From assembly GCF_034064985.1 (NCBI RefSeq), contig NZ_CP139249.1, forward strand, positions 2,728,001-2,792,000: a stretch of 64,000 nucleotides of DNA. The letters are read 5' to 3'. Below are positions 48,866-60,079 of this stretch, in pieces. The stretch comes from Acinetobacter pittii (lineage in GTDB: Bacteria > Pseudomonadota > Gammaproteobacteria > Pseudomonadales > Moraxellaceae). Position 1 is the stretch's first letter, and the number at the start of each line of letters is the position of its first letter. Position numbers and translations under genes: made by a program. The notes below the pieces were generated by a model. It ran no database searches. It was not told where the DNA came from and worked only from the letters and a program-made list of their open reading frames with translations.

Positions 48866-50179
48866 TTATAAGAAAGCCACAAACAAATGTATTGTACCAG
48901 CAATAAATCCGGTTACCCCACCTAGTACAATAAGAATCCATTCATCCTCCTGAAATGCAGGACGCAATAAATTCTGAAATTCTTTTGGTGTCAGTTCGCG
49001 AATACGCTCTTTAAACATTTGAAAAATCTTCTGTGCCCGGCTTGCGTTCAGTGCTGGGTCACATACGGGTCCCATCGTAATTTCAATTGAACGATCAATC
49101 AAGTCCGTCTTTAATCTTGCGTACTCTCTTGGCCCTAAAGAAAGCTGTAAAGAGGTGCGAACTAATGGCGTTTCCATGATTTCGTTAATATGACGCTTAA
49201 CAATGCGGCGCGTTTTATCTTTACTCGGCCCGTACATCATTTCGGTCATAATTGATTTTAACGTAATCAGATCTTCTGTAACCACGCTAGAAAACACATC
49301 TGAGACTTCCTCTTGACGCTTCATAAAAGCGCCTTGGACATTATAGGTCCCAATTCGAAGAACTGGTACAATCCATGGAAACTTACGATCTTTTGTTAAT
49401 CTAAAAATCTGTGGATAACGAATATAATGCGGCTCAATTGGGTTAAATACCATCCAGATTGCGATCCAGTTAGTTAAAAAGCCCCAAATTGCAGCCCAAA
49501 ATGGTACTGTCCAGTGCCATGGTACTACAAACCAAACCACCATTTGGAAAATACCAAAGAACATCCCAATTAATGCACTAATATGCCAAATAAAGTTAAT
49601 TTCTTTTTGACCAACCTTTAAGAACATACGTACCATTAAACGGCGATCACCTTCCATCTGGCTCACCACCATTTCACGCATGTTAACCAGTGACTCAACG
49701 TTCATGGTCAGCTCAGTCACTAATTCTTTTAACACACCCGGCAATTGCTTATGTGCTTGAGCATAAATACGGCGTTTAATTGAATAAGGTAGATTTTCCC
49801 AAAGTACGGCATTACGATCAATCATGACTTCATCAATAAGATGTTCAAGCTCAAAACCAACTTGTTCACCAATAATGCGTGCCATATCTTCCGGATCCAT
49901 TGCTTCTAAAAATTCACGCAATGAACCTAATTTAGATAAAGTGTTATCGGTAATAATACCTGAGATACGTCCTGCTTTACGTGGCACAATACCTTGCCAA
50001 CCTACTGGCAAGGGCCCTAAATGGAATCCCCAAAATTTAATTGGGTAAAATACCATTTTTAAAGCCATCCACACATGTGCCCATGTGACAAAAGCCGTTA
50101 CGGGAATAATACTCAAAACGGCCCAAAAATCAGGTCTGTGTAAAAAGATCTGCCACAATCCACTGACGTACTCTAACAT
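48866..50179 (-). CDS. DUF445 family membrane protein
   Basis: A 437-aa inner-membrane protein with an N-terminal span (about 18-40), an amphipathic middle, two central spans (about 202-250) and a C-terminal hairpin span (about 412-437). The DUF445 signature is seen as ALKMVFYPIKFWG followed by GWQGIVPRKAGRISGIITD. The family (YheB/YjiN relatives) has no settled function. Monocistronic by spacing: 86 bp from adk and 61 bp from the next gene upstream. Confidence 0.82.
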   Translation of the reverse strand: MLEYVSGLWQIFLHRPDFWAVLSIIPVTAFVTWAHVWMALKMVFYPIKFWGFHLGPLPVGWQGIVPRKAGRISGIITDNTLSKLGSLREFLEAMDPEDMARIIGEQVGFELEHLIDEVMIDRNAVLWENLPYSIKRRIYAQAHKQLPGVLKELVTELTMNVESLVNMREMVVSQMEGDRRLMVRMFLKVGQKEINFIWHISALIGMFFGIFQMVVWFVVPWHWTVPFWAAIWGFLTNWIAIWMVFNPIEPHYIRYPQIFRLTKDRKFPWIVPVLRIGTYNVQGAFMKRQEEVSDVFSSVVTEDLITLKSIMTEMMYGPSKDKTRRIVKRHINEIMETPLVRTSLQLSLGPREYARLKTDLIDRSIEITMGPVCDPALNASRAQKIFQMFKERIRELTPKEFQNLLRPAFQEDEWILIVLGGVTGFIAGTIHLFVAFL

Positions 50180-50240
50180 GTAAGACTCTCGTATTTATTT
50201 GTGCTCTGCTTATGGCGAGTTAAAGATAAACTGCTTTGTT

Positions 50241-50759
50241 TTATAAACCAAAACTTAGAGAATAAGAAAATTGAATTTGTGGTTTAGTATCTGCAGCAAC
50301 ATTTCCGTTCTGGTCAGTTAATTTTTCAGCCGCACCGATACCCACACTAAAAGTGCTAATTCTTTCTGAATTTAACCACACATAGGCCAAATCAACACCC
50401 GCACCTAAACGGGATTTAAAATCACCATCAACCTCTTTACTATCAAGATGCCCAGCATAGAAACCGATATAGTAACCATTTTTGTCTGTGCCAGTAAGAT
50501 AATAAGGGTATCGGAAGCCAACTTGACCACCAGCGGTTTTGTCACCATTCAAAAATGCGCCGGCTTTCGCATAAGCAATCCCATACGGGTTTACCCATTC
50601 ACCGTTAAGATGTAATAATTTTTGAGTAACGCCTGCACCCACATTCCAAGTAGATGCTTTATGATCTGCTAATTTTGCTTCTGGAAGAAACGAGTAGTCT
50701 TGAGCATGGGCCCAACTACTTACCGTCAAAACTGCAAGTAAGGGATAAATTTTTCTCAT
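50241..50759 (-). CDS. Secreted, probable outer-membrane beta-barrel protein, unknown function
   Basis: A 172-aa precursor with a signal peptide ending SSWAHA (about residue 19). The mature part has alternating aromatic/Gly-rich strands (GYYIGFYAGHL, LGAGVDLAYVWL) and an aromatic-ended terminus QIQFSYSLSFGL, as in small outer-membrane barrels. No named family recognised. The ATG at 50759 (MRKIYPLL) has GGAGA before it; that sequence is part of the codons after an upstream ATG at 50771, which I therefore reject. Confidence 0.7.
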   Translation of the reverse strand: MRKIYPLLAVLTVSSWAHAQDYSFLPEAKLADHKASTWNVGAGVTQKLLHLNGEWVNPYGIAYAKAGAFLNGDKTAGGQVGFRYPYYLTGTDKNGYYIGFYAGHLDSKEVDGDFKSRLGAGVDLAYVWLNSERISTFSVGIGAAEKLTDQNGNVAADTKPQIQFSYSLSFGL

Positions 50760-50995
50760 TATTTTCTCCATTTTCCCTAATCGTATGGTGAGAACAACCC
50801 TATTCTATTGAATGAGAGACTTTAACAGAATTATTTTGCTTCTTATATACAAGTATCTAGAATTTTGTTGTCTGCAAAGTCAAAAAGTATCTTATTAAAA
50901 TGCAATGAAACTTTGAAAATTATGCAATATTTTAAACGCTCTTGCGTTAGAATAAGCAGCTATTTTTCTTACCCTATGTCATTAAGTCGATCCTT

Positions 50996-53014
50996 ATGAA
51001 ACAGCACTTTCCTTTAAAAGATATCCAGCAAGAAAAGCGCATTTATCGAGGTCGTATCTTTTTTGCCGTAGGGATCGTGACCATCTGTTTATTAGTCTTA
51101 ATTAGCCGATACGCTTATCTACAAATTTTTCACTACGACGAATTCTCGACTGCATCTGACAAAAACCGAATTCGTTTGCAGCCCCTTCCACCTGCTCGTG
51201 GCTATATCTACGACAGAAACGGTGTATTACTAGCAGATAACTATCCTGTTTTTACAGCAACTTTAAGTAAAACAGATGTAGAAGATGTTGATAGTGTCAT
51301 TGAGCAATTACAGCCTATTTTAGATTTAACGCAAGAAGATATTGACCGTTTTAAAAGCCGTATAAAAACTGCCCGTAAGACTGAACGTGTTGCAATTAAA
51401 CTTAATTTAACGGAAGCCAATATTGCTAAGTTTAGTGAAGCCAAATATAAGTTTCCCGGTGTAAGAATCGAGACACAAATGACTCGCTATTATCCACACG
51501 GTGAGTTATTTGCTCATGTGATTGGTTATGTCGGGCGTATCAACGATAAAGAATTAAAAAGTATTGATAAAGACTTATATGCCGGGACCAACCTTATTGG
51601 AAAGATTGGCGTAGAGAAAAGCTATGAAGATTTACTGCATGGTACACCAGGTTATGAATCTGTTGAAGCAGATGCACATAGTAATGTATTACGTCATTTA
51701 GGTCGTAAAGACCCTACTCGCGGTAATGATCTCTATTTATCTTTAGATTACGGTTTACAAGTTGTCGCTTCTCAGCAGCTCGCAGGTCGTCGTGGAGCTA
51801 TTGTCGCTATTGATCCTCGTACAGGTGAAATTCTAGCTTTAGTGTCTAGCCCAAGCTTCAACCCTAATTTGTTTGTGACAGGCATTAGTCATACTGACTA
51901 CAGTTCACTCCGCGATAATTTAGACCAACCTCTTTATAACCGTGCTGTGCAGGGTGTATATCCCCCTGGTTCTACCATTAAACCAATGGAAGCAATGGGT
52001 GGCCTACACTACGGTATTGTAGACTGGTCAACGGCAATTTCTGACCCTGGTTATTTCCATCTACCAGGTGATTCACATAAGTTCCGTGACTGGAAAAAAT
52101 CTGGTCATGGCATCGTGAACATGCATAAAGCCATCATTATGTCATGTGATACCTATTTTTATATTCTTGCCCATCAAATGGGTATTGATCAAATGAACCA
52201 ATGGATGCGCCAATTTGGATTTGGTCAAAAAACAGGTGTCGATTTACCAAGTGAAAGTGAAGGCCTTTATCCAAGTCCTGAATGGAAAATGCGTACGCGT
52301 AAAGCGAAATGGATGAAGGGTGAAACTATTTCTGTCAGTATTGGTCAAGGCGCGTTTACAGCCACTCCATTACAGCTTGCGATGGCAACAGCAATTACGG
52401 CAAATCATGGTTCTCATGTAACGCCTCATGTTTTACGCGCAACGCATGGTGCAAAACCATTTACAGTACGTAATGCGCCTGATGGCAAAATCAAATTCAA
52501 CGGCACTGATGAAGACTGGATTCAAATGCGTGATGCCATGATTGATGTAATTCAATCAGGTACTGGCCGCGGTATTCGTACTCCCCTCTACCAAATTGCA
52601 GGGAAAACAGGTACAGCACAGGTTAAGAGTATTGCACAGGGTAAACGCTATAACGAAGCAGCCTTGAGTGAACGTCAACTTGACCATGGTTTATTCGTTG
52701 GATTTGCCCCTGCTGAAAAACCTGAAATTGCGATTGCAGTCATTTGGGAAAATGGTCGTCATGGTGGTTCAGCTGCTCAACTTGCAAGACCTGTCTTTGA
52801 TTACTGGCTATTAACGCGTAAGAAAAACCCGATTCGTCCAGCAAATCACCAAGTCAATGGCGGGTTAATGACAGCAGGTATTAAACCAGGTGAACTTCCA
52901 AGCGGCGGTGAAAGTTCTGGTCCAGCATCGGCTACAGCTACCACCAACAAACCAGCAGCATCAACACCGCAAGCTGCTCCTGCTCGCCCTGCTACCAATG
53001 AGGTCGATGAATAA
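50996..53014 (+). CDS. mrdA: Penicillin-binding protein 2 (elongasome transpeptidase)
   Basis: Inner-membrane DD-transpeptidase that cross-links peptidoglycan during rod elongation with RodA. The 672-aa product has a short cytoplasmic N-terminus, one span (about 21-43), the PBP dimer domain beginning PLPPARGYIYDRNGVLLADN, and the transpeptidase domain. The active site is PPGSTIKP (Ser326, Lys329), SCD (383-385) and KTGTAQ (537-542). A Pro/Ala/Ser/Thr-rich tail of about 50 residues ends the protein. rodA is not next to it here; instead it overlaps rsmD by one base. Confidence 0.95.
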   Translation: MKQHFPLKDIQQEKRIYRGRIFFAVGIVTICLLVLISRYAYLQIFHYDEFSTASDKNRIRLQPLPPARGYIYDRNGVLLADNYPVFTATLSKTDVEDVDSVIEQLQPILDLTQEDIDRFKSRIKTARKTERVAIKLNLTEANIAKFSEAKYKFPGVRIETQMTRYYPHGELFAHVIGYVGRINDKELKSIDKDLYAGTNLIGKIGVEKSYEDLLHGTPGYESVEADAHSNVLRHLGRKDPTRGNDLYLSLDYGLQVVASQQLAGRRGAIVAIDPRTGEILALVSSPSFNPNLFVTGISHTDYSSLRDNLDQPLYNRAVQGVYPPGSTIKPMEAMGGLHYGIVDWSTAISDPGYFHLPGDSHKFRDWKKSGHGIVNMHKAIIMSCDTYFYILAHQMGIDQMNQWMRQFGFGQKTGVDLPSESEGLYPSPEWKMRTRKAKWMKGETISVSIGQGAFTATPLQLAMATAITANHGSHVTPHVLRATHGAKPFTVRNAPDGKIKFNGTDEDWIQMRDAMIDVIQSGTGRGIRTPLYQIAGKTGTAQVKSIAQGKRYNEAALSERQLDHGLFVGFAPAEKPEIAIAVIWENGRHGGSAAQLARPVFDYWLLTRKKNPIRPANHQVNGGLMTAGIKPGELPSGGESSGPASATATTNKPAASTPQAAPARPATNEVDE

Positions 53015-53565
53015 TGAGAAATCAACTACGTATAATTGGCGGCGAATGGAAAAGACGAGTACTGCCTTTCGCTAGCATTGATGGCTTACGCCCAACCCCA
53101 GATAGAGTACGCGAAACTCTATTTAACTGGCTCATGTGGGATATTCAAAATGCTCAAGTTCTCGACATCTGTACAGGCTCTGGTGCATTAGGTTTTGAGG
53201 CTCTGTCACGTGGTGCGGCATCTGTCTATATGATTGAGCCTGACAAAACTCAGGCACGATTTTTAAAAGATAATATTGAACTATTAAAAGCCCAAAACTG
53301 TCATCTAATTAATACAACGGCTCAACAAGCTCTACCCCGCTTAAAAGAACAGTTCGATGTGGTTTTTTTAGATCCACCTTATAGTCTTGATTTATGGCAA
53401 GAACTCTCGAACTTGGCGGAGCTTCATATTAAAAAAAATGGATATATTTATGTTGAAGCTGACCGAGATTTATCTCAGCTTCATCTTCCAGCAACATGGC
53501 AACAAATTAAAACCACTAAAGCGGGTACAGTTCACGCGGGGCTTTACCAGAAAGTAAACGAATAA
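53014..53565 (+). CDS. rsmD: 16S rRNA (guanine966-N2)-methyltransferase RsmD
   Basis: Methylates G966 of 16S rRNA. The 183-aa product has the N-terminal RIIGGEWKRR, LRPTPDRVRETLFNWL, a SAM-binding motif LDICTGSGALGFEALSRGA and the catalytic FLDPPYSL. Start overlaps the mrdA stop (TAATG), so the pair is translationally coupled. A terminator follows. Confidence 0.95.
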   Translation: MRNQLRIIGGEWKRRVLPFASIDGLRPTPDRVRETLFNWLMWDIQNAQVLDICTGSGALGFEALSRGAASVYMIEPDKTQARFLKDNIELLKAQNCHLINTTAQQALPRLKEQFDVVFLDPPYSLDLWQELSNLAELHIKKNGYIYVEADRDLSQLHLPATWQQIKTTKAGTVHAGLYQKVNE

Positions 53566-53590
53566 AAAGGTAGCTTAAAGCTACCTTTTT
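53564..53590. terminator. Bidirectional terminator rsmD / urease operon
   Basis: AAAAAGGTAGC and GCTACCTTTTT pair around TTAAA between the convergent rsmD and the last gene of the urease operon. Confidence 0.9.
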
Positions 53591-53606
53591 CTTTGCAAAG
53601 TTTTAG

Positions 53607-54176
53607 TTAGCTTAAGCCAATCACTGCAACAACTGCTGCACAGGCGCCAACAATTTTTTTGCCATATGGCACATATCGGGTAAGCACAATACCCAACACC
53701 AATCCACCAAAATAGATGAGTGCCATACCAGTAACCATACCAGTTACTAACGCAACGATATGACCTGCGTGTGCTAACTCAACCCCATGAGCCATACCAT
53801 GGAAGCTTGCAAGTAATGCCGCCGCTACAGGTAAAACCTTATTCGATTTTGCCCATAGGGCAATTGCTGTAATAACTAAAGAAGCAACAATGCCGTATTC
53901 AGCCATATTAACTGGTACCAAACCTTGAGCACCTACTAAAAAGCCTATAATTAAGGTAATACTTAAGGCAATAACTCCAACAATTTTCCACTGTTTAGCA
54001 GCTGACCATAATAAGACACCGAAACCCAAGGCCATGACTAAATGGTCTAACCCAGTAAAGGGATGAATAAAGCCTGCCATAAAACCAGAATGTGCATGGT
54101 CATGTCCCGGATGGGCCATTGCAAGAGCCGGCAATAATGAAAGGAGTGCCACACTCCATTTTTTCATGAAGTCCAT
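53607..54176 (-). CDS. ureJ: HupE/UreJ family nickel-import membrane protein
   Basis: Likely nickel permease supplying urease. The 189-aa protein has a signal-like N-terminus ending AMA, then the family motif HPGHDHAHSGFMAGFIHPFTG with its cluster of metal-binding histidines, and five to six spans; a second conserved motif is SFHGMAHGVE. Last gene of the urease operon, ten bases after ureG, with AGGAG before its ATG at 54176. The role in nickel supply is from family knowledge and context. Confidence 0.88.
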   Translation of the reverse strand: MDFMKKWSVALLSLLPALAMAHPGHDHAHSGFMAGFIHPFTGLDHLVMALGFGVLLWSAAKQWKIVGVIALSITLIIGFLVGAQGLVPVNMAEYGIVASLVITAIALWAKSNKVLPVAAALLASFHGMAHGVELAHAGHIVALVTGMVTGMALIYFGGLVLGIVLTRYVPYGKKIVGACAAVVAVIGLS

Positions 54177-54185
54177 AATGTCTCC

Positions 54186-54800
54186 TTAAGCTTTAAACAG
54201 GCCTTGTTTCTCAATAAATTGGATAATTTCTTCAAGACCATCTTGTGTTTTCATGTTTGAAAATAAGAATGGCTTTTCTCCGCGCATGCGTTTCGCATCT
54301 TGGTCCATTACATCAAGGTTTGCACCTACCATTGGCGCAAGGTCAGTTTTATTAATAATGAGTAAATCTGACTTGGTAATACCCGGCCCACCTTTACGAG
54401 GAATTTTTTCACCACCTGCCACATCAATAACATATAAAGTTAGATCAGAAAGTTCAGGGCTAAATGTCGCTGCCAAATTATCACCACCACTTTCAATGAT
54501 AATAAGTTCTAAGCCTTCGAATTTTTCACACAAATCATCAATTGCAGCCAAGTTAATTGAAGCATCTTCACGAATAGCTGTATGCGGACAACCACCTGTT
54601 TCAACACCCACAATACGATCTGGCGACATCGCTTCATTACGGGTTAAAAAGTTTGAATCTTCTTTGGTGTAAATGTCATTTGTCACCACAGCCATATTGT
54701 ATTTATTACGTAAGGCTAAACATAAATTAAGTGTAAGTGCTGTCTTACCCGAACCCACTGGTCCGCCAATTCCAACTCGTAATGGACTACGTTCTGTCAT
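54186..54800 (-). CDS. ureG: Urease accessory GTPase UreG
   Basis: Nickel-carrying SIMIBI GTPase that drives urease activation. The 204-aa product has P-loop [14 protein letters not shown], the metal-site Cys-Pro-His in [28 protein letters not shown], and the NKTDLAP guanine motif. It lacks the long His-rich N-terminus of some UreGs. 24 bp after ureF in the operon. Confidence 0.96.
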   Translation of the reverse strand: MTERSPLRVGIGGPVGSGKTALTLNLCLALRNKYNMAVVTNDIYTKEDSNFLTRNEAMSPDRIVGVETGGCPHTAIREDASINLAAIDDLCEKFEGLELIIIESGGDNLAATFSPELSDLTLYVIDVAGGEKIPRKGGPGITKSDLLIINKTDLAPMVGANLDVMDQDAKRMRGEKPFLFSNMKTQDGLEEIIQFIEKQGLFKA

Positions 54801-54824
54801 GATTTTTATCCTTTTTTCCTAAAC

Positions 54825-55490
54825 TTAAGATCTGAATAACCGTGAATATTGTGTTTCGTGTTTCATGCTCAGCATGGCATAACGAGGTAAAGCGCTGCTC
54901 AATTGTTCATCACTAAGCTTCAAAGCTTTCTCTACTGCTTGTGGTACTAAACCATGCAAGTGCCATAAAATTCTTTGCCCAGCCATTTGTCCTAAAGGAA
55001 CAGTTTTTACTGCGGCTAAAACCTGATTTTCTAAAACTGTAAAGGTATAAGCCGTAAGTACATCCATGTCGTTGAGTTCGAGTCGACCGCAAAGCTGCGC
55101 ATAGACAGGCACAAAACCAAACTGCTTTTTAACCTCAACCGTTTTTTTTAAAACATCTTTAATCCATGCATTTAAAGAAAATGCCAGTTGCTGAGATTCA
55201 GCGAGCAGTTCTTTACTTTCTCTGCTGGCCTTATACAAATTTGCCCATACCAGAAACTGTTCTGAGTCATCATGATGCTGCATAAGACGCCTTAATACGG
55301 GCAACTCAAACCGTACTAACAGCATTTCAAGAACTTCTTCAAAGTAAGCAATTGCTGAGCTTTCGTTATGTATTAGGCCAATATCAATGGCTGTTTCCAC
55401 ACCTTGTGAATAACAATACGCTCCAACTGGCAGTGCCGTAGAAGACAGTGTCAGTAATTGCAATAATTGCGCGGCACTATGAATGGACAT
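54825..55490 (-). CDS. ureF: Urease accessory protein UreF
   Basis: Part of the UreD-UreF-UreG activation complex that delivers nickel and CO2 to the active-site lysine. The 221-aa helical protein has the family blocks [21 protein letters not shown] and [20 protein letters not shown] at the C-terminus. It overlaps ureE by 14 bp. Confidence 0.93.
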   Translation of the reverse strand: MSIHSAAQLLQLLTLSSTALPVGAYCYSQGVETAIDIGLIHNESSAIAYFEEVLEMLLVRFELPVLRRLMQHHDDSEQFLVWANLYKASRESKELLAESQQLAFSLNAWIKDVLKKTVEVKKQFGFVPVYAQLCGRLELNDMDVLTAYTFTVLENQVLAAVKTVPLGQMAGQRILWHLHGLVPQAVEKALKLSDEQLSSALPRYAMLSMKHETQYSRLFRS

Positions 55491-55959
55491 GATGTAAAGC
55501 TTTGATTGGGCTTAAACGATGATCATGACTATGCTGCGCATAAGCACCACTTTCAGGTTCAAACGGATGATCAGTTTCTGAAACTGTAAGCCCTAACCCT
55601 TCCACCATTTCTGCAAGCACATGATCGGGCTCAAAATACAAAGCTGTAGGGGTCAACATTAATGGTACATGTCTATTCCCTAAGTGATAGGCAGCTTTAA
55701 GCAAATCAAAATCGGTTTGAGCAGTGACTTGCATTAATCGCTCAGGCTTAGCATCGACACGTAATACATCACCCTCTTGCGTTGCAATATATGAGCCACT
55801 ACGCAAAATGCCAGTACGCGGTAAATCAGCACCAATATCGACGCCACTCGCTAAAGCCGCTCGAAAGCGGGATTTTTGGCGGGTATCAAAAGTCAGTTCA
55901 ACCGTTTCAAATGCCTGATCAGGAGAAATATCTTCAAGACGTTGGGTATAGATTTTCAT
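55477..55959 (-). CDS. ureE: Urease accessory nickel chaperone UreE
   Basis: Dimeric metallochaperone that hands nickel to UreG. The 160-aa product has the N-terminal peptide-binding domain ([13 protein letters not shown]), the central metal site in [10 protein letters not shown] (conserved His of GNRH), and a C-terminal tail with a modest histidine cluster (AQHSHDHRL and ALHHVHS) rather than a long polyhistidine run. 70 bp after ureC. Confidence 0.94.
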   Translation of the reverse strand: MKIYTQRLEDISPDQAFETVELTFDTRQKSRFRAALASGVDIGADLPRTGILRSGSYIATQEGDVLRVDAKPERLMQVTAQTDFDLLKAAYHLGNRHVPLMLTPTALYFEPDHVLAEMVEGLGLTVSETDHPFEPESGAYAQHSHDHRLSPIKALHHVHS

Positions 55960-56029
55960 TTAGCTTTTCTCTCCTTATTTATTTCTTTCATATCTAGAGT
56001 AATGAGGCAAATCATCTCTATAAAACTTA

Positions 56030-57730
56030 TCAAAATAAGAAATAACGCTGTGCCATCGGTAACACGTCAGCAGGTTCACACGTTAATAATTCACCATCAG
56101 CCCGCACCTCATAAGTTTCAGGATGAACATGCATAACTGGACAATATGTGTTGTGTTTCATATCGCTTTTACTAATCTGACGTGTATTTTTACAAGGGCT
56201 AATTAACTTTTTAAGATTTAGCTTCTCAGCAACTTTTTCATCAATTGCCACTTGAGATAAAAAGGTAATACAGGTGTTATGTACACCACGCGGATAGGCA
56301 CCAAACATTGGGCGATAATGCACGGGTTGAGGTGTCGGAATTGAAGCATTAATGTCACCCATTGGTGCCGCTGCAATCATGCCACCTTTAATAATCATGG
56401 AAGGTTTTACACCAAAAAAAGCAGGCTTCCATAGCACTAAATCAGCAAGTTTACCGACTTCAATCGAACCGATTTCATGACTTAAACCATGGGTAATGGC
56501 TGGGTTAATTGTATATTTGGCAATGTAGCGTTTAACGCGATTATTATCGTGAAACTCATTGTCACCCTCTAAAGGACCACGTTGAATTTTCATTTTATGA
56601 GCAGTTTGCCAAGTACGTATAATTACTTCACCCACACGACCCATCGCCTGAGAGTCAGATGACATCATGGCAATGGCACCTAAATCTTGCAAAATATCTT
56701 CAGCGGCAATGGTTTCACGGCGAATACGACTTTCAGCAAATGCAATATCCTCAGCAATTGCTGGGTCTAAATGGTGGCAAACCATGAGCATGTCTAAATG
56801 CTCATCAATGGTATTAATCGTATAAGGACGTGTTGGATTAGTTGAGGACGGCAAGACATTACTTTGTCCAATTGCCTTTAAAATGTCAGGTGCATGCCCA
56901 CCACCCGCACCTTCGGTATGGTACGTATGAATGGTACGATCTTTAAAAGCTGCTAGTGTTTCTTCTAAAAAACCACCTTCATTTAAAGTATCTGTATGAA
57001 TAGCGACCTGCACATCAAACTCATCTGCTACACTCAAACAGTTATCAATGGCTGCTGGTGTTGAGCCCCAGTCTTCGTGTAGTTTTAAGCCAATTACCCC
57101 AGCTTTAATTTGCTCTCGAATTGGGTCTGGCAAACTCAAATTACCTTTGCCTAACAGTCCAATATTCATAGGCAAATCATCAATTGCCTGCAACATGGTC
57201 GCAATATGCCAAGGCCCTGGGGTCACTGTCGTTGCCGAAGTACCTGCCGCTGGCCCCGTACCACCACCCACCATTGTTGTTGTACCCGACATTAGCGCGG
57301 TTTCAACTTGCTGCGGGCAAATCCAGTGAATGTGAGTATCAATCCCACCTGCCGTTAAAATTTGCCCTTCACCCGCAATCACTTCTGTTGCAGCACCTAA
57401 AGGAATAGTAATGTCCGGTTGAATATCAGGATTTCCAGCTTTCCCTATTTTCCAAATTCGACCATTTTTTAAGCCAACATCAGCTTTTACAATTCCCCAC
57501 CAGTCCACAATCAAAGCATTGGTAATCACAGTGTCGGCAACTTCATCGGCTAAAAGTTGAGATTGCCCCATTCCATCACGAATGACTTTGCCACCACCAA
57601 ACTTAACTTCTTCACCATAGGTCGTTAAGTCTTGCTCAACCTCAATAAAAAGCTCTGTATCAGCCAAGCGAATACGATCACCAACCGTTGGACCAAACAT
57701 TTCAGCATATGCACGACGTGACATTTTCAT
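56030..57730 (-). CDS. ureC: Urease alpha subunit
   Basis: Catalytic subunit hydrolysing urea to ammonia and carbamate. The 566-aa product keeps every active-site residue, each one number below the Klebsiella numbering: His133 and His135 (DTHIHW), carbamylated Lys216 ([10 protein letters not shown]), His245 ([11 protein letters not shown]), His271 ([14 protein letters not shown]), flap Cys318-His319 (VCHHLDP) and Asp359 ([10 protein letters not shown]). So it should be a functional nickel urease. Fourth gene of ureDABCEFGJ. Confidence 0.98.
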   Translation of the reverse strand: MKMSRRAYAEMFGPTVGDRIRLADTELFIEVEQDLTTYGEEVKFGGGKVIRDGMGQSQLLADEVADTVITNALIVDWWGIVKADVGLKNGRIWKIGKAGNPDIQPDITIPLGAATEVIAGEGQILTAGGIDTHIHWICPQQVETALMSGTTTMVGGGTGPAAGTSATTVTPGPWHIATMLQAIDDLPMNIGLLGKGNLSLPDPIREQIKAGVIGLKLHEDWGSTPAAIDNCLSVADEFDVQVAIHTDTLNEGGFLEETLAAFKDRTIHTYHTEGAGGGHAPDILKAIGQSNVLPSSTNPTRPYTINTIDEHLDMLMVCHHLDPAIAEDIAFAESRIRRETIAAEDILQDLGAIAMMSSDSQAMGRVGEVIIRTWQTAHKMKIQRGPLEGDNEFHDNNRVKRYIAKYTINPAITHGLSHEIGSIEVGKLADLVLWKPAFFGVKPSMIIKGGMIAAAPMGDINASIPTPQPVHYRPMFGAYPRGVHNTCITFLSQVAIDEKVAEKLNLKKLISPCKNTRQISKSDMKHNTYCPVMHVHPETYEVRADGELLTCEPADVLPMAQRYFLF

Positions 57731-57767
57731 AACTTATTACTCATCTCTTTCATTATCGTTGTTATGT

Positions 57768-58076
57768 CTAGTCCAGCTTGCCCATGACTCGGCCTGCAAA
57801 ACCATATACTTCTCGCTTACCCGCTAAAGCAACAAGCTCTACTTCTCGATTTTGTCCCGGTTCAAAACGTATCGCTGTGCCCGCCGCGATATTTAATCGA
57901 AAGCCTTTAGCTATTTCACGATCAAACTGTAATGCATCATTTGCTTCATAAAAATGAAAATGAGAACCCACCTGAATAGGCCGATCACCAATGTTGGCAA
58001 CTACAATTTTTAAAGTTTGTCGCCCAACATTCAGCTCAATGTCTGTATCTGGAGTAATGATTTGACCAGGGATCAT
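57768..58076 (-). CDS. ureB: Urease beta subunit
   Basis: Structural subunit of the (alpha-beta-gamma)3 urease. The 102-aa protein has the conserved [35 protein letters not shown] and [12 protein letters not shown] blocks. Separate from UreA, as in most bacteria outside Helicobacter. Confidence 0.96.
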   Translation of the reverse strand: MIPGQIITPDTDIELNVGRQTLKIVVANIGDRPIQVGSHFHFYEANDALQFDREIAKGFRLNIAAGTAIRFEPGQNREVELVALAGKREVYGFAGRVMGKLD

Positions 58077-58087
58077 AAGCGTTCCTT

Positions 58088-58390
58088 TTATACGATTGGC
58101 TGATGGACAGTGACTAATTTCGAGCCATCAGGAAAAGTTGCTTCGACCTGAACCTCAGCAATCATTTCTGGCACACCATCCATCACATCTTCGCGCTTTA
58201 ATAAAGTTGTTCCGTAATGCATCAAGTCACTCACCGTCATACCGTCCCGCGCTCCTTCAAGCAAAGCAGCAGAAATAAAAGCAATAGCTTCCGGATAATT
58301 TAGCTTTAAGCCGCGAGCTTTACGGCGCTCAGCGACTAGCCCTGCGGTAAAAATAAGTAATTTATCTTTTTCTGTTGGATTGAGTTCCAT
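58088..58390 (-). CDS. ureA: Urease gamma subunit
   Basis: Smallest structural subunit. The 100-aa protein starts [20 protein letters not shown] and has [20 protein letters not shown] and the C-terminal [18 protein letters not shown], all diagnostic. 11 bp before ureB. Confidence 0.97.
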   Translation of the reverse strand: MELNPTEKDKLLIFTAGLVAERRKARGLKLNYPEAIAFISAALLEGARDGMTVSDLMHYGTTLLKREDVMDGVPEMIAEVQVEATFPDGSKLVTVHQPIV

Positions 58391-58491
58391 ATCTCTTTCC
58401 TAAATAGCATCTAACTTTCTTTAAGCAAAATACGTGCTCAAAAGCAGCATACTTGTTTTAATCGTTTTTTAAATACGCAATTTAACGTAAC

Positions 58492-59367
58492 TTAGGTTCT
58501 CCAGATTCTTGGGAATTCTTCATCTAAATCAAACCAATAACGTCTTAATCTTGCTCTTATTGCCGCAAATGCATCATGGCAATGTCGGACATCACTTCCC
58601 AAAAAACGCGCACAAACTACATCATCTAATAATGTTAAAGTTACAGGTGCTTGCATACGCATCATCAATTCGCGAATGAGTTCGAGCTGTTGTTCTAAAT
58701 AAAATGAAGACCGATATTTCTCAGGTGCAACGGCCCAAAAACTTCCCATTACGGCTTGATTATTCATACCTAAACACGAACCAAGCCAACGATCTTCACC
58801 TTCAAAAAACAATGTATCTGCAACCAATAATTTTTGTTCTCGCCACAACTTAAACTGGTTGTGGTAGCTTCCCCGCACAAAACGTTCAGAACGTGCCTGC
58901 CGCCCGAGTACCAACATATCCCAGCCAATAAAACTGGCAGCCTGGTCAAGATGAATATGAGTTTCTGAGTGTGCTAGAGCTCCGTCAAACAGCATCGTTT
59001 CTTGCGGAACCCACTCCAAAATAGACCGATCTCGCGCATGAAGATGAATATGCTGAAAAGCTTGCTTTCCATTGGTTTTGTACCACTTCCCCGCACCAGG
59101 AGTCGTTACAACCGCATGAGCTTGATCTTTGGTTTCAATTTGAAAAGTAAGATGGTCTCCTCCTGCGATTCCTGCTGGAGGATGTACAATAATGGCGTGA
59201 CATATGCCTGTTTTTTCAGGCCAGAGCATTTTTTGCACCCTTACAGGGCCTTGATGCTTTCTATGACTCATTATGGTGCGCGAATTTTCAAAACAAAATC
59301 CAAGTTCTAATTGCGCATACCAAAATGGTGCTAAAGAGTTTTTTGAAAACGTTTGTACCTGATTCAT
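58492..59367 (-). CDS. ureD: Urease accessory protein UreD
   Basis: Scaffold that binds apo-urease and recruits UreF-UreG. The 291-aa product has the family blocks [49 protein letters not shown] and [11 protein letters not shown]. First gene of the operon; about 100 bp separate it from ureA. The operon promoter should lie in 59368-59568, a divergent region shared with a rightward lipoprotein gene. Confidence 0.94.
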   Translation of the reverse strand: MNQVQTFSKNSLAPFWYAQLELGFCFENSRTIMSHRKHQGPVRVQKMLWPEKTGICHAIIVHPPAGIAGGDHLTFQIETKDQAHAVVTTPGAGKWYKTNGKQAFQHIHLHARDRSILEWVPQETMLFDGALAHSETHIHLDQAASFIGWDMLVLGRQARSERFVRGSYHNQFKLWREQKLLVADTLFFEGEDRWLGSCLGMNNQAVMGSFWAVAPEKYRSSFYLEQQLELIRELMMRMQAPVTLTLLDDVVCARFLGSDVRHCHDAFAAIRARLRRYWFDLDEEFPRIWRT

Positions 59368-59568
59368 TCTGGTTCATATGTTCAAAATAAGTGCTTAAAG
59401 TTATAAGCAAAATACGCACCAAATATAAAAATAAGCAAAATGATAAAATTAGATACAATTTTTTGATTTTAATGAGTTAAAAAACAATCAATGTCTAACA
59501 TAAAACCACAGTAACTCACGGAATTATTTATACAATAGCGCCCACCGTTGCTTCCATACTTGCTCTCC

Positions 59569-59892
59569 ATGAAACTTTTTTTCGTGTTAACGCCACTTGT
59601 CTTTTTAACCGGGTGTATTTTTGGCCAATCTAGCGAGGTCAAACGTGCAGAGAAAATTCTCCATAATTTTGAATGTAAAAATGTTGAGACAAGTCAGATT
59701 GCAACAAGCTCAATTAATTCTTACTACCAACAGTCTTTAGCAGTAAGCAAAGAAAAGGCGACTTCATATGTAGAGAGTTACAAGAATGGTGAAGAATTAT
59801 TCGACATGCCGCTCGATGAAGTTTTAAAGCAACAATATCAGCTTTATAAATCAGCTTGTGATTCTTTGGGTGGAGTTTCTTCTCAACCTTAA
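59569..59892 (+). CDS. Small lipoprotein, unknown function
   Basis: A 107-aa precursor: signal peptide MKLFFVLTPLVFLTGC with lipobox Cys16, then a helical polar domain with two more cysteines (FECKNVE and SACDSLGG). ATG at 59569 is preferred over a TTG at 59548. No family recognised. Divergent from ureD, but nothing suggests a role in urea metabolism. Confidence 0.72.
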   Translation: MKLFFVLTPLVFLTGCIFGQSSEVKRAEKILHNFECKNVETSQIATSSINSYYQQSLAVSKEKATSYVESYKNGEELFDMPLDEVLKQQYQLYKSACDSLGGVSSQP

Positions 59893-60079
59893 TATATAGA
59901 GGTATTCGCTAATTTTTTAATGGATACCTTTTTTTAATTTTTACATCCTCCCTTTTGGCTAAATTTTACTCACTTTACCTTTTGTTAAAATTAAATTACA
60001 TACTTAAACTTTTATTAGGCTCTTATATTTCATAGCCTGTTTACTTGTTTTTTATTTATTTTCCGAGGTTTAGATCATC

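Noticed and set aside
54253..54672. 139-codon open frame antisense to ureG
   Set aside because: Shadow of the ureG codon pattern; Ser/Ile/Lys-rich with no start signal.
53607..59367. Urease cluster as a recently acquired island
   Set aside because: Base composition and codon use look like the neighbours, no tRNA, integrase or direct repeat flanks it, and the gene set is complete and conserved.
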